DNA from: Desulfobulbus sp.
Lineage (GTDB): Bacteria; Desulfobacterota; Desulfobulbia; Desulfobulbales; Desulfobulbaceae
Reading direction: 5' to 3'
Assembly: GCA_003604995.1 (NCBI GenBank)
Contig: QZJD01000071.1
Location: 1-42,530 of the forward strand
DNA length: 42,530 bases
Shown: in pieces, positions 30,984-39,375 of the stretch
Numbering within the stretch: the stretch's first letter is position 1
Layout: every line of letters begins with the position of its first letter
Notes under the pieces: generated by a model
Told to the model about the DNA's origin: nothing
What the model saw: only the letters and a program-made list of their open reading frames with translations
Database searches by the model: none
Made by a program: the position numbers and the translations under genes

Positions 30984-33881
30984 CTAACGCCTGTTTTCCA
31001 CGACTTCCTGCGGGGGGCCGATCAGCTCCTCCACAGCCCTGACCAGGGTTTCGTCCTGAAAGCTTCCTTTGGTCAGGTAATAATCCGCTCCGGCCTCAAG
31101 CCCCCGGGCGCGATCCATTTCCCGGTCCTTATAGGAAACGATGATCACCGGCAGAGTCGTAAACCGCGAATCCTGACGAACAAGGCTCACCAGCTCGATG
31201 CCGTCCATCCGCGGCATATCCACGTCCGTGACCAACAGATCAAAGTGATCGTTGCGCAAAATATTCCAGCCGTCCAGACCATCAACGGCGGTACTGACAT
31301 CGTAGCCTTTGAGGGTCAGCATTTTTCGCTCCACCTCCCGCACGGTGATGGAGTCGTCAACCACTAGAATCCGCTTCACCGTCCGTTCGACCTGCAACTC
31401 GTCGGTGCCGATCCGCCGCAGCCTGTTGCCCGAGATCAGAGAATCAATGGAGTGGACCATGTCCTCCACATCAACGATCAGGACCGGCATGCCGTCTTCG
31501 AGAATCGCCACCGCGCTGATATTCTGCACTTTTTTCAGACGCCGGTCCAGGGGTTGCACGACCAGGTCCCTTATTTCCAGAAACTTGTCGACGATCAGGC
31601 CGTAACGGTTGTAGCGATCACTGATGATCACGATCAGCAGGTCCCGCTCCTCTGCCGCATCGTCCTTCTCCTTTTTGCCCAGGATCTGGGTCGCCGAAAC
31701 CAGGCCGACACGATCCTGGCCGAAGGTCATGTACTGCCGGCCCTCCACCTCCCGCACCTCGGCGGCCGGCAACCTGATCACGTGATCGATGGCCACCAGG
31801 GGAAAGGCATAGCTCTCGCCGCAGATTTCCACCAGTAGAGAACGCATGACCGAAAGGGTGAGGGGAAGCAGCAGCTCAAAAGAGGTGCCCACCCCCAGCT
31901 CGGTGCTGGTGCGGATAATGCCCCGCACCTCGTGCACGGCGCTGTGCACCACGTCCAGCCCCACCCCCCGGCCGGAGACCTTGCTCACCGTGTCCCGGGT
32001 GCTGAAGTTGGGCAGGAAAATAAATTCGAACAGTTCCGTGTCCCGCAACTGCCGGGCCGCCTCTTCGGTGATCATCTTTTTGGCGATAACCGCGCTGCGC
32101 AGTTTTTCCACATCGATACCGCGGCCGTCGTCGCTGACCACGACACTGAGCATGCCGGCGCTGTGGCGGGCCTCAAGACGGATGACCGCGGTTTCTGTCT
32201 TTCCGGCCGCCCGGCGTTCGTCGGGCGTATCAACGCCATGGTCGATGGCGTTTCTGATCAGATGGTTCAGTGGCGCCTCGATCTTCTCAAGAATATCGCG
32301 GTCCACCAGGGTATCCTCGCCGATGACCTCAAAACGGACCTGCTTGCCCAATTCCCTGGCCACATCCCGCACCATGCGGGGAAAGGCGCGCGCGCCGTCG
32401 GCAAACGGCCGCATCCGGTTGGCCAGGACCTCCTGGTACAGATGATGCGAAATCTCGGTAGCCCGCCGGGCATGGTCTTCCACCTCGGTCAGCAGGGCAT
32501 TGACCTGGTTGCGACAGACATCCATCTTGCTGATCAGGTTGCGGAACCCGCTGCGGCTCAACTCTTCCGACGCGCCGATACTGATGGTTTCCGTGTAAAT
32601 ATGCAGGAGGCGGTGGACATCGTCCTGCCGGTGTTTGAGGAGCAGGAGCTTCTGGGCGAATGCCGGCAGCCAGCGGGACTCCACCCGCACCTCGCCGGCA
32701 TAGCCCATGAGCCGGTTCATTCCCTCCGCGGAAACTCGCAGAGCCCGATCGGCCGGCTTATCCGCGGCAGCCTCCTGGCCCGCTACTTCCTTTTTGGCCT
32801 GTATCCCCGGCGCTTCGGAAACAACCGCGGCAGCAGGAGCGGCAGAGGCGGTCGGCGGGACGGAAACGGCGACGGCCTTTGAAGCAGCCGGCATCTCTCC
32901 GGCCGCCATCTTCCTGAAGCCTGCCTCCAACTCCTTGATCGATCCCTCCTGCTCAACAAGCCAGCCCGGCAACGCAGTGTCCCCGTACGCAGCTGCCTCC
33001 TCGAACAGGTCGACGCCCTTAAACAGTTCATCTATGAACGCCTGCCCCAGAACTACTTTCCCCTCCTGGCCCGCGACAAAGAGATCTTCCATGGCATGGG
33101 CCAGCCCCACGACCAGCGGCAGGTCGACCACCCTGGCCGCCCCCTTGATCGAATGGGCCGCCCGCATGAGCGCGGCCAGGGCTTCGGCATCGGTGGAATT
33201 TTGCTCCAGAACGAGAAGATTGTCGGTCAGGGTGGCGCAGTGATTCTCAGCCTCCTGCCGGAAAAGATCCAGCATGGACATGCTGCTCAGATCCGTCGGA
33301 TACTCCTGTTTCGGCCGTTTTTTCTCCCTGGTTTTCCGAGCAGGCGACGAGGACGCTGTTTCAGCGTCCCGGGCCGGCGCCTCTTCTTTGCGCTCGTCCT
33401 CCGGTTCCGAAGGGGGAGGCTCTTCCTGCCGCGCCTCCTTCTTCACAGGCGGTTCCGCCTGCGCGGACCGCTCGCTGGTCATCTCCACATAGGAAGCCGC
33501 CAGCTGCTCCATCGCTTCCTGCTGACCGGCAAGCCAGGCGGGAATATCATCCTCCGGGACGGGAATCAGGCCGGTTATTCTGTCCACGCCCTGGAGCAGA
33601 AGGTCGATGTCGCCGGCCTGCAAAACAGTCCGGCCTTCCTGGGCCGCGACAAAGACATCCTCCATGGCATGGGTAAGGGAGACGACGGGCTGCAGGTCCA
33701 TAATCCTGGCCGCGCCTTTAATAGAATGGGCGGCCCGCATCAGGGTCGTCAGCACCTCGGGATCGACGGGATTCTTTTCCAGGGCCAGAAGCTGGGTTGA
33801 AAGGACGGCGCAATGATTCTCCGCCTCCTGTCGAAAGAGATCCATCATGGACATGGCGCTCAGGTCATTGCCGCCGCTCAT
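30984..33881 (-). CDS. wspE: WspE-like hybrid CheA kinase with two Hpt domains
   Basis: The 965-residue kinase has two near-copy Hpt domains, His52 and His243, each in RAAHSIKGAAR and each preceded by DLFRQEAENHCA. A Pro/Glu-rich linker, a dimerisation region, a HATPase (NHLIRNAIDHGVDTPDER, VVSDDGRGID, GRGVGLDVV), a CheW-like domain and a C-terminal receiver (RILVVDDSITVREVE, LVTDVDMPRMDG) follow. Known WspE has a single Hpt; the duplication here adds about 190 residues. It phosphorylates WspR and WspF in response to WspA. It overlaps wspD by four bases. Confidence 0.93.
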   Translation of the reverse strand: MSGGNDLSAMSMMDLFRQEAENHCAVLSTQLLALEKNPVDPEVLTTLMRAAHSIKGAARIMDLQPVVSLTHAMEDVFVAAQEGRTVLQAGDIDLLLQGVDRITGLIPVPEDDIPAWLAGQQEAMEQLAASYVEMTSERSAQAEPPVKKEARQEEPPPSEPEDERKEEAPARDAETASSSPARKTREKKRPKQEYPTDLSSMSMLDLFRQEAENHCATLTDNLLVLEQNSTDAEALAALMRAAHSIKGAARVVDLPLVVGLAHAMEDLFVAGQEGKVVLGQAFIDELFKGVDLFEEAAAYGDTALPGWLVEQEGSIKELEAGFRKMAAGEMPAASKAVAVSVPPTASAAPAAAVVSEAPGIQAKKEVAGQEAAADKPADRALRVSAEGMNRLMGYAGEVRVESRWLPAFAQKLLLLKHRQDDVHRLLHIYTETISIGASEELSRSGFRNLISKMDVCRNQVNALLTEVEDHARRATEISHHLYQEVLANRMRPFADGARAFPRMVRDVARELGKQVRFEVIGEDTLVDRDILEKIEAPLNHLIRNAIDHGVDTPDERRAAGKTETAVIRLEARHSAGMLSVVVSDDGRGIDVEKLRSAVIAKKMITEEAARQLRDTELFEFIFLPNFSTRDTVSKVSGRGVGLDVVHSAVHEVRGIIRTSTELGVGTSFELLLPLTLSVMRSLLVEICGESYAFPLVAIDHVIRLPAAEVREVEGRQYMTFGQDRVGLVSATQILGKKEKDDAAEERDLLIVIISDRYNRYGLIVDKFLEIRDLVVQPLDRRLKKVQNISAVAILEDGMPVLIVDVEDMVHSIDSLISGNRLRRIGTDELQVERTVKRILVVDDSITVREVERKMLTLKGYDVSTAVDGLDGWNILRNDHFDLLVTDVDMPRMDGIELVSLVRQDSRFTTLPVIIVSYKDREMDRARGLEAGADYYLTKGSFQDETLVRAVEELIGPPQEVVENRR

Positions 33882-34576
33882 TGCAGACTCCTTATCAATG
33901 CCTCAAAAAGAAGCCGGTCGTCGAGAAAACCGACATCAAGCTTCTGCACACACAAAATGCCTCTGGTAAAGGCGGCCCTGGATCCGGAAACCGTGACCGG
34001 CAGCTGCTGCAGCATTCCCTCGGCATAACGAAAGGAGCCATGGACCTCGCTGACCGGAAAGACAATCCGTTCACCGTTGCGTTCCGCCACCACCAAACGG
34101 GAAGGAGAAATATACTTGTCGCTCTTCTCGTCGCCCTTTTCAAAACGTTCAATACCCAAAACCGCGCCTATGGAAAAACAGAGCTCCAGCTTTCCCCGGA
34201 TATTGACCACTCCGCGCAGGATATTGTTGCTGCGATGGGGGATCGTATGAATCACCCCGAACTCGACGACCTCCTGAATCAGCTTGGCCGGCAGGGCAAG
34301 CCATTCGCCCCCGGTCCGGAAGACAAAAGCGGAGTGGACGGTGACCTTCTTCTCGGCCTTCACCCTGGCGAAGATTGAGGTCCACTCTTTCCGGTAGTTC
34401 TCTGAAAATTCCCGATCCAGAAGGTGCCGGCCGGCGGAGGTGTACACCGGGCAATTCCGGCAGTGAACCACCTTTTCCAGCCTGGGGCACCGTTTTTCGG
34501 CCGTACTCCAGACGCCGATCTTTTTCCAGCAGTCAGTGACCGTGAACTGCATTTCCCTCAAGCCCCCTTCCGGCAC
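33878..34576 (-). CDS. wspD: WspD-like CheW adaptor
   Basis: The 232-residue protein has an N-terminal Cys region (CWKKIGV, RCPRLEKVVHCRNCPVYTSAGR) ahead of a CheW domain (FRTGGEWLALPAKLIQEVVE, HTIPHRSNNILRGVVNIRG). This extension is a hallmark of WspD. It begins with GTG overlapping the wspC stop by one base (TAGTG), with AAGGAGG at good spacing, so translation is coupled. It links WspA to WspE. Confidence 0.9.
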   Translation of the reverse strand: MPEGGLREMQFTVTDCWKKIGVWSTAEKRCPRLEKVVHCRNCPVYTSAGRHLLDREFSENYRKEWTSIFARVKAEKKVTVHSAFVFRTGGEWLALPAKLIQEVVEFGVIHTIPHRSNNILRGVVNIRGKLELCFSIGAVLGIERFEKGDEKSDKYISPSRLVVAERNGERIVFPVSEVHGSFRYAEGMLQQLPVTVSGSRAAFTRGILCVQKLDVGFLDDRLLFEALIRSLQ

Positions 34577-35829
34577 TATTTCCCTCCTTCCTCCTGGATT
34601 TTTCTTGCCCGCCGTCGATAATTGGCCGCGCCATCGCGATCGCCCGCCCGTTCCGCCAGCAACGCCAGGTGGATCAGGCTGTCCACATTGCCCGGATCAA
34701 GGTACACCGCCTTGCGGAGCAGTTTCATGGCCTCGTCCGCCTGGCCCATGCTGTCCCGGATGATGCCCAGCAGATAATACCATTCAGCCGCGGGACCGTG
34801 CCGGCGCAGATGCTCTTCACTTCGCTGGACCGCCTCTTCAAGCCGGCCCTGGTCGGCCAATCTTCTGACCAATTTTAATTCGGCAGCGCCCTGCGCCTCT
34901 CCGACAACCGCGGTACGGCGCGGCGCGGTTGTTTTTGCCCGTTTCCCGGCAGGGGCGGAACGGGACAAAACAGCAGCGGGCTGTTCCAGGTCGCAGGCTC
35001 CGGCATCGGACCACGCGCCCTCTGTCTTCGGCTTCTCCAGGCGGCGGAAGGCAAAAGCCCTGGCATGGGCTACGGAAAACAGCCTTGAACCGGAAAAGAG
35101 CCCTGCCTCCGCATGGCCGGTAAACAGTATGCCGCCCGCCAGGAGCGCCTGGTGCAACAACTCCAGCGACTGTCCCTGGGCCGCTTCGTTGAAATAAATA
35201 AGGACGTTGCGGCAGAAGATCACGTCATAACGCCCAAGACTTGCCATGAAGCCCGGCTGGATAATATTGCCCTGGACAAAACGGACCTTCTCGCGCACAT
35301 TCTTCTGCAGGACATACCCCTCATCCCTGTTCGTAAAAAATACATCCCGGAACGAAAGGTCTCCGCCGCGAAAAGAATTGGTCCCGTACACTCCCAGGCG
35401 GGCTCGTGCCAGAACCCGCTCGCTGACATCAACGGCGTCAATATAAAAAGAAGTGGGAGCAATACCAGCCAGAAGCAGCGTCATGGCAATGGAATACGGT
35501 TCTTCTCCCGTTGAACAGGGCAGACTCAGGATACGGATGCTTTCCCTGGTCAAATCCTTTCCGGAGTGCTTGACATACCTGGCCAAAAAGGTGAAGGGCT
35601 CCTGGTCCCGAAAAAACCAGGTTTCCGGCACAACGACCTCTTCGACCAGCAGCCGGAGTTCAAGAGCCGATGAGGCAAGGCGCGCCAGATAGGACGTTAC
35701 GCTCTCACACTCGACGGCCCGCATCCGGGAACGAACCGCCCTCTCCAGGGTCGTTGCCCCGAGGGATTCCGTCTTCAACCCGATGGCCTGCTCCAGCACC
35801 GCGGCAATTTTTTGTCCGGCCAATTGCAT
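34576..35829 (-). CDS. wspC: WspC-like CheR methyltransferase with TPR tail
   Basis: The 417-residue protein has a CheR methyltransferase domain (PETWFFRDQEPF, SLPCSTGEEPYSIAM for SAM binding, VIFCRNVLIYF) followed by a linker and two or three TPR motifs near the C-terminus (AAEWYYLLGIIRDSMGQADE, AVYLDPGNVDSLIHLALLAE). Known: it methylates WspA glutamates; the TPR part is typical of WspC. Confidence 0.93.
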   Translation of the reverse strand: MQLAGQKIAAVLEQAIGLKTESLGATTLERAVRSRMRAVECESVTSYLARLASSALELRLLVEEVVVPETWFFRDQEPFTFLARYVKHSGKDLTRESIRILSLPCSTGEEPYSIAMTLLLAGIAPTSFYIDAVDVSERVLARARLGVYGTNSFRGGDLSFRDVFFTNRDEGYVLQKNVREKVRFVQGNIIQPGFMASLGRYDVIFCRNVLIYFNEAAQGQSLELLHQALLAGGILFTGHAEAGLFSGSRLFSVAHARAFAFRRLEKPKTEGAWSDAGACDLEQPAAVLSRSAPAGKRAKTTAPRRTAVVGEAQGAAELKLVRRLADQGRLEEAVQRSEEHLRRHGPAAEWYYLLGIIRDSMGQADEAMKLLRKAVYLDPGNVDSLIHLALLAERAGDRDGAANYRRRARKIQEEGGK

Positions 35830-35876
35830 ACAGCCATTCCTGGCGCATTTTCCGGAGCGCCGTCTGCCGGGAAAAC

Positions 35877-36320
35877 TTAAAAGAGTTCTCGCACAATATC
35901 CGCCGGGATCATCCTGGCCACGTTGAACATCTGGACTATTTCCTCCTCTCCTGAGGCATCGGCCCCTGCTCCCTGATTTTTTTCCAGCAGAATGCCCGAA
36001 GCACGGATATCCGATGCATTGCAGGTAACGACATCCGTTGCCCTTTCCGCGATCAGGCCGATCAACCGCTCCTGGCCCTCGGCCAGGGGATAGCGGACCA
36101 GAATGATCCGGGTACTGTAGTACTCGCGGCAGGGAGATGCGCCGGCAAGGGCGCAGAGGTCGATCACCGGCACCGCCTGCCCGCGGTAGTTGATGATCCC
36201 GGCTATAAAAAGCGGTGCGCCCGGTATCTTTTTCGGCTGGAGGAGGGGAATAACCTCCACGACATGTTGTGATTCCAGGGCGTACCGGCCCTCACTGGTT
36301 TCAAAAAGAAGAAGCAGCAT
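35877..36320 (-). CDS. wspB: WspB-like CheW adaptor
   Basis: The 147-residue CheW-fold protein starts LLLLFETSEGRYALESQHVV and has VIPLLQPKKIPGAPLFIAGI, NYRGQAVPVIDL and RLIGLIAERATDVV. It connects receptor WspA to kinase WspE. It lies ten bases after wspA. Confidence 0.9.
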   Translation of the reverse strand: MLLLLFETSEGRYALESQHVVEVIPLLQPKKIPGAPLFIAGIINYRGQAVPVIDLCALAGASPCREYYSTRIILVRYPLAEGQERLIGLIAERATDVVTCNASDIRASGILLEKNQGAGADASGEEEIVQMFNVARMIPADIVRELF

Positions 36321-36330
36321 AGAGATCGGC

Positions 36331-37974
36331 TCAGGCGACCTTGAAGCGGGAAATCGCCTCCTGGAGCCCCAAAGCGGCCTGTTGCAGCCGCTCGATGGTC
36401 AGGGTCATCTGGGCAAGGGATTCCGCCGACTGCTGGGCGGCATTGTTCAGCTGGCTGGTGGCGTCGCTGATCTGCCGCGCGCCCAGGGACTGAGCCTCGA
36501 TGCCTTCATTGATGACCTTGACCTGGGGCTTGAGAACCTGGACCTGCTCAATGACCCCTTCTATCCGCTCGCTGCCCTCGCGGATGCTGGCCACGCTCTC
36601 CCGAACATCCTTGGCGAACTTATCGATGCCCATCACCGCTGAGGAGACGGCAGACTGGACACCCTGGACCATCTGCTCGATATCGTAGGTGGCCACCGCG
36701 GTCTGATCCGCCAACCGGCGGATTTCCGTGGCCACCACCGAAAAACCGGTGCCGTATTCGCCGGCCTTTTCCGCCTCGATGGCCGCATTCAAGGAAAGGA
36801 GATTGGTCTGGTCGGCCAGCTTGTTGATGGTCTTGACCACGCCGGCGATATCCCCGGCCTTTTCACTGAGAACCGACAGTTTGTTGACGATGGCGCCGGT
36901 GGCCTCTTCCATTTTCACCATGGTCTGGTCGATGTGCACCAGACCGGAATGCCCCTCTTCCGCGGCCGCGGCCGCGTTGAGCGTCAGGCTGTTCACTTTT
37001 TTCATGGTGTTCATCAGATTGACCGAGGTGGCGGCGATCTGATTGGTGGAGGCGGCGATCTCGCTGGACGTGGCGGCATGTTCGCTGGCGGTGGCTTCCT
37101 GCTCCCTGGTGCTGGCGGCAATCTCGGTGATGGAACTGGTCACCTGGATGCCGGCATGCTGGATCTGGGTGATCAGACTTTCCAGATAGCCCGACATCTG
37201 GTTAAACCCGTCGATCAGGACCCCGAATTCATCCTGCAGCTCATACTCCAGCTTCTGGGTCAAATCGCCTTTCATCATCACGTTCATCGCCCTGGTGAGT
37301 CGCGCCAGCGGCTCATTGATGCTGCGCATCAGGAAGAAACCGATGAGCAGCGCGACCACGACCCCCACGATAATGGTCAGGGCAAAGGCGCCTTGGGACA
37401 GGGTATACCGTTGCTGGGCCCGCTCATACTCGTTCTGGACCTCGGAGATTCTCCCCTGGATCAGGACATTAATCCGCTCATGAAAATTCTCCAGGAAGGG
37501 CTCCAGCCGTTCCGAGAACAGCTCTTCCAGCTGGTCCGCGTTGTTTTTCTTCAGGGCGGCGGCAACATCCTTATTCACCGCCTTCACCTCCTGGATCATG
37601 GCCCGGTCGGCACCCAGCCAGTCCTCGCCGCCCCGTGCCCCCCCCTCAACGCCGGCCAGCAGGCGGTCCACCTGTCCGTCCACTTTCTCCCTGGCCGCTT
37701 CCACCCTGCTCAGTGCCTCACCCCAGGTGATCTGTTCATAGAGGAGCACCCGCTCGACGGTGCCGATAATATCGGTGGTCAGCAGTTCATTGATCTGCCG
37801 CATTTCCTCCATGGGCTGCACATGGTTGTTGAAGACGTTGGACAGGGAGCGTTTCGTATCGCGCATCCCGAGCAGTCCGCCAGTCCCTGAAATGATTATG
37901 AACAACAGGAGACAGAAAATAAAACCCAGCAACCGCCATCGAACGCTTAGTCCTTTTACCATCTGAAACGCCAT
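36331..37974 (-). CDS. wspA: WspA-like methyl-accepting receptor
   Basis: The 547-residue receptor has TM1 near residues 15-33 ([19 protein letters not shown]), a helical four-helix-bundle periplasmic domain, TM2 around 195-215 ([18 protein letters not shown]), a HAMP domain and a long signalling coil. The tip reads [20 protein letters not shown] then [20 protein letters not shown], closely matching WspA-type receptors. Known: WspA senses surface contact or envelope stress. It is first in the operon; a candidate promoter lies 160-190 bases upstream. An alternative Met is four codons in. Confidence 0.93.
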   Translation of the reverse strand: MAFQMVKGLSVRWRLLGFIFCLLLFIIISGTGGLLGMRDTKRSLSNVFNNHVQPMEEMRQINELLTTDIIGTVERVLLYEQITWGEALSRVEAAREKVDGQVDRLLAGVEGGARGGEDWLGADRAMIQEVKAVNKDVAAALKKNNADQLEELFSERLEPFLENFHERINVLIQGRISEVQNEYERAQQRYTLSQGAFALTIIVGVVVALLIGFFLMRSINEPLARLTRAMNVMMKGDLTQKLEYELQDEFGVLIDGFNQMSGYLESLITQIQHAGIQVTSSITEIAASTREQEATASEHAATSSEIAASTNQIAATSVNLMNTMKKVNSLTLNAAAAAEEGHSGLVHIDQTMVKMEEATGAIVNKLSVLSEKAGDIAGVVKTINKLADQTNLLSLNAAIEAEKAGEYGTGFSVVATEIRRLADQTAVATYDIEQMVQGVQSAVSSAVMGIDKFAKDVRESVASIREGSERIEGVIEQVQVLKPQVKVINEGIEAQSLGARQISDATSQLNNAAQQSAESLAQMTLTIERLQQAALGLQEAISRFKVA

Positions 37975-38137
37975 CTCTTTCCCTTCCCCTTGAGGTTGAA
38001 AATCCGTTACGGCCCCGCAACCCGCTCAGCATGCGCGGCCGCACATTTTCAATTTTGGTCCGCTCTGCCCCCGGCCTGTTCGCTCAAAAACCGTTCACTT
38101 GTCTTGTGGCGCGATCATTTCCGGCCGCCGGGGCAAT

Positions 38138-38165
38138 ATTCTATTTTCTTTGTTATATCAAACAA
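38138..38165 (-). promoter_or_regulatory. Possible promoter of the wsp operon
   Basis: On the minus strand TTGTTT (38160-38165) and TAGAAT (38138-38143) are 16 bases apart, in an AT-rich stretch. The leader would be about 155 bases. The gap 37975-38438 otherwise holds a 13-bp palindrome (38191-38203), a GC-rich hairpin (ACCCGGGG/CCCCGGGT, about 38248-38272) and a mini-frame at 38329. Confidence 0.35.
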
Positions 38166-38190
38166 CTTCCCTGCGAACAAAGGGAATAGA

Positions 38191-38203
38191 TACAAAATTT
38201 GTA
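38191..38203. promoter_or_regulatory. Palindrome TACAAAATTTGTA, possible operator
   Basis: TACAAA-A-TTTGTA is a perfect 6+1+6 palindrome about 25 bases upstream of the predicted wsp -35 box and between divergent genes. The form suits a dimeric repressor or activator. No binding protein can be named. Confidence 0.35.
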
Positions 38204-38316
38204 ATTTTTCCGGAATGCGGAGGAACAACAGGAACGTCAGGGAGGGTACCCGGGGGTTCGTCACCCCGGGGTTCGCAAAATCTTGAAAAAAATTCGCCGG
38301 GGTAAACCCTTTTTCA

Positions 38317-38397
38317 GGAGGAGATGGTATGATACCATACAGTGCTTCTCCGTTCAGGATGCGAACGGCCAGCCTCGCGCCGCTCTCCGCGGATTAA
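38317..38397 (+). CDS. Possible 22-codon mini-gene with strong ribosome site and palindromic start
   Basis: AGGAGGAG (38317-38323 region) is followed by two ATGs. The first gives ATG-GTA-TGA, a two-codon frame. The second (38329) opens a 22-residue frame MIPYSASPFRMRTASLAPLS ending at 38397. Both ATGs lie inside a perfect palindrome ATGGTAT-G-ATACCAT (38324-38338). Such strong initiation signals with little coding suggest a leader peptide or translation-linked control of the next gene (38439), but there is no protein-level support. Confidence 0.3.
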   Translation, partial: GGDGMIPYSASPFRMRTASLAPLSAD

Positions 38398-38438
38398 GAA
38401 CGCGAAAAGACTGTCAACCGAGTATACAGGAGGGCTCC

Positions 38439-38657
38439 ATGAAACAGTGTACTCTTGACCATTTCAGCGAAACCCTTGAAATGTGGCTGATGCAGAACTA
38501 TATCCGCAGTGTGACCATCGATGCCAAAGGCCGGGTCACCTTCACCTTCATGGACGGGGTCAAGGACACCCTGCAGGTGACCGGCTGCGACCGGAGCCAG
38601 GTGATCCGGGCCTGCCGGCAACTCTCCGAGCAGGGCATCCCGGTGCGGGAACGCTGA
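38439..38657 (+). CDS. Small soluble protein (72 aa), function unknown
   Basis: The 72-residue protein starts MKQCTLDHFSETLEMWLMQN and has a beta-rich middle (SVTIDAKGRVTFTFMDG, TLQVTG) and a helical end (SQVIRACRQLSEQGIPV). AGGAGGG lies before the ATG at 38439; the longer in-frame extension upstream lacks one. It is 25 bases ahead of an ABC ATPase gene on the same strand, likely in its operon. No family recognised. Confidence 0.65.
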   Translation: MKQCTLDHFSETLEMWLMQNYIRSVTIDAKGRVTFTFMDGVKDTLQVTGCDRSQVIRACRQLSEQGIPVRER

Positions 38658-38682
38658 ACATCCAGGACACGCGAGGAAGGTT

Positions 38683-39375
38683 ATGACCGAGTATGCCCTG
38701 ACGGCGTCCCAGCTCGCCAAATCCTATACCATCGACAGCCGGCGGATTCCGGTGCTGGAGGGTATCGACCTGGCGGCAGCGGCCGGGGCGTTCGTGGTCA
38801 TCGAAGGCAAGAGCGGCAGCGGCAAATCGACCCTGCTCAGTCTTCTTTCGGGCCTGGACCGGCCGGACAGCGGCCGGGTCATCCTCGCCGGCACCGACAT
38901 CACCAATTTGAGCGAGGATGAACTGGCGCCGCTGCGCAACCGGACCGTGGGCTACGTCTTCCAGGCATTTCACCTGGTCCCCTCCCTGACCGCGCTGGAG
39001 AACGTGATGTTCCCCGCGGAGCTGAACCGCGACCCGCGCGCCGGGGACAAGGCGCTTGATCTGCTTACCCGCGTGGACCTGGCCGGCCGGCGGAACAATT
39101 TCCCGCACCAGCTGTCCGGCGGCGAAAAGCAGCGGGTGGCCATCTGCCGCGCCCTGATCAACAGCCCCCGCATCCTCTTTGCCGATGAGCCCACCGGCAA
39201 TCTCGATTCGGTCAACGGCGAGGTCATTCTCCACCTCCTGCTGGAACTGCGCCGGGAACACGGGGCGACCCTGGTGCTCGCCACCCACAGCCGCGAGATC
39301 AGCAGCCAGGCCGACCAGGTGATCCGGCTGGCAGACGGCAGGATCGCCGGCGGTCCGGGAAGCGGCGGCCCCTGA
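38683..39375 (+). CDS. ABC transporter ATP-binding protein, YbbA/LolD/MacB type
   Basis: The 230-residue ATPase has Walker A IEGKSGSGKSTLLSLLSGLD, signature LSGGEKQRVAICRALI, Walker B ILFADEPTGNLDSV and switch His in LATHSREIS. LNRDPRAGDKALDLLTRVDL and the short length fit the LolD/YbbA group, whose partners are FtsX-like permeases. The next gene begins one base before its stop ends (TGATG). Known: in E. coli YbbA-YbbP is near tesA, as here. Role: probably envelope lipid or lipoprotein handling, not proven. Confidence 0.93.
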   Translation: MTEYALTASQLAKSYTIDSRRIPVLEGIDLAAAAGAFVVIEGKSGSGKSTLLSLLSGLDRPDSGRVILAGTDITNLSEDELAPLRNRTVGYVFQAFHLVPSLTALENVMFPAELNRDPRAGDKALDLLTRVDLAGRRNNFPHQLSGGEKQRVAICRALINSPRILFADEPTGNLDSVNGEVILHLLLELRREHGATLVLATHSREISSQADQVIRLADGRIAGGPGSGGP

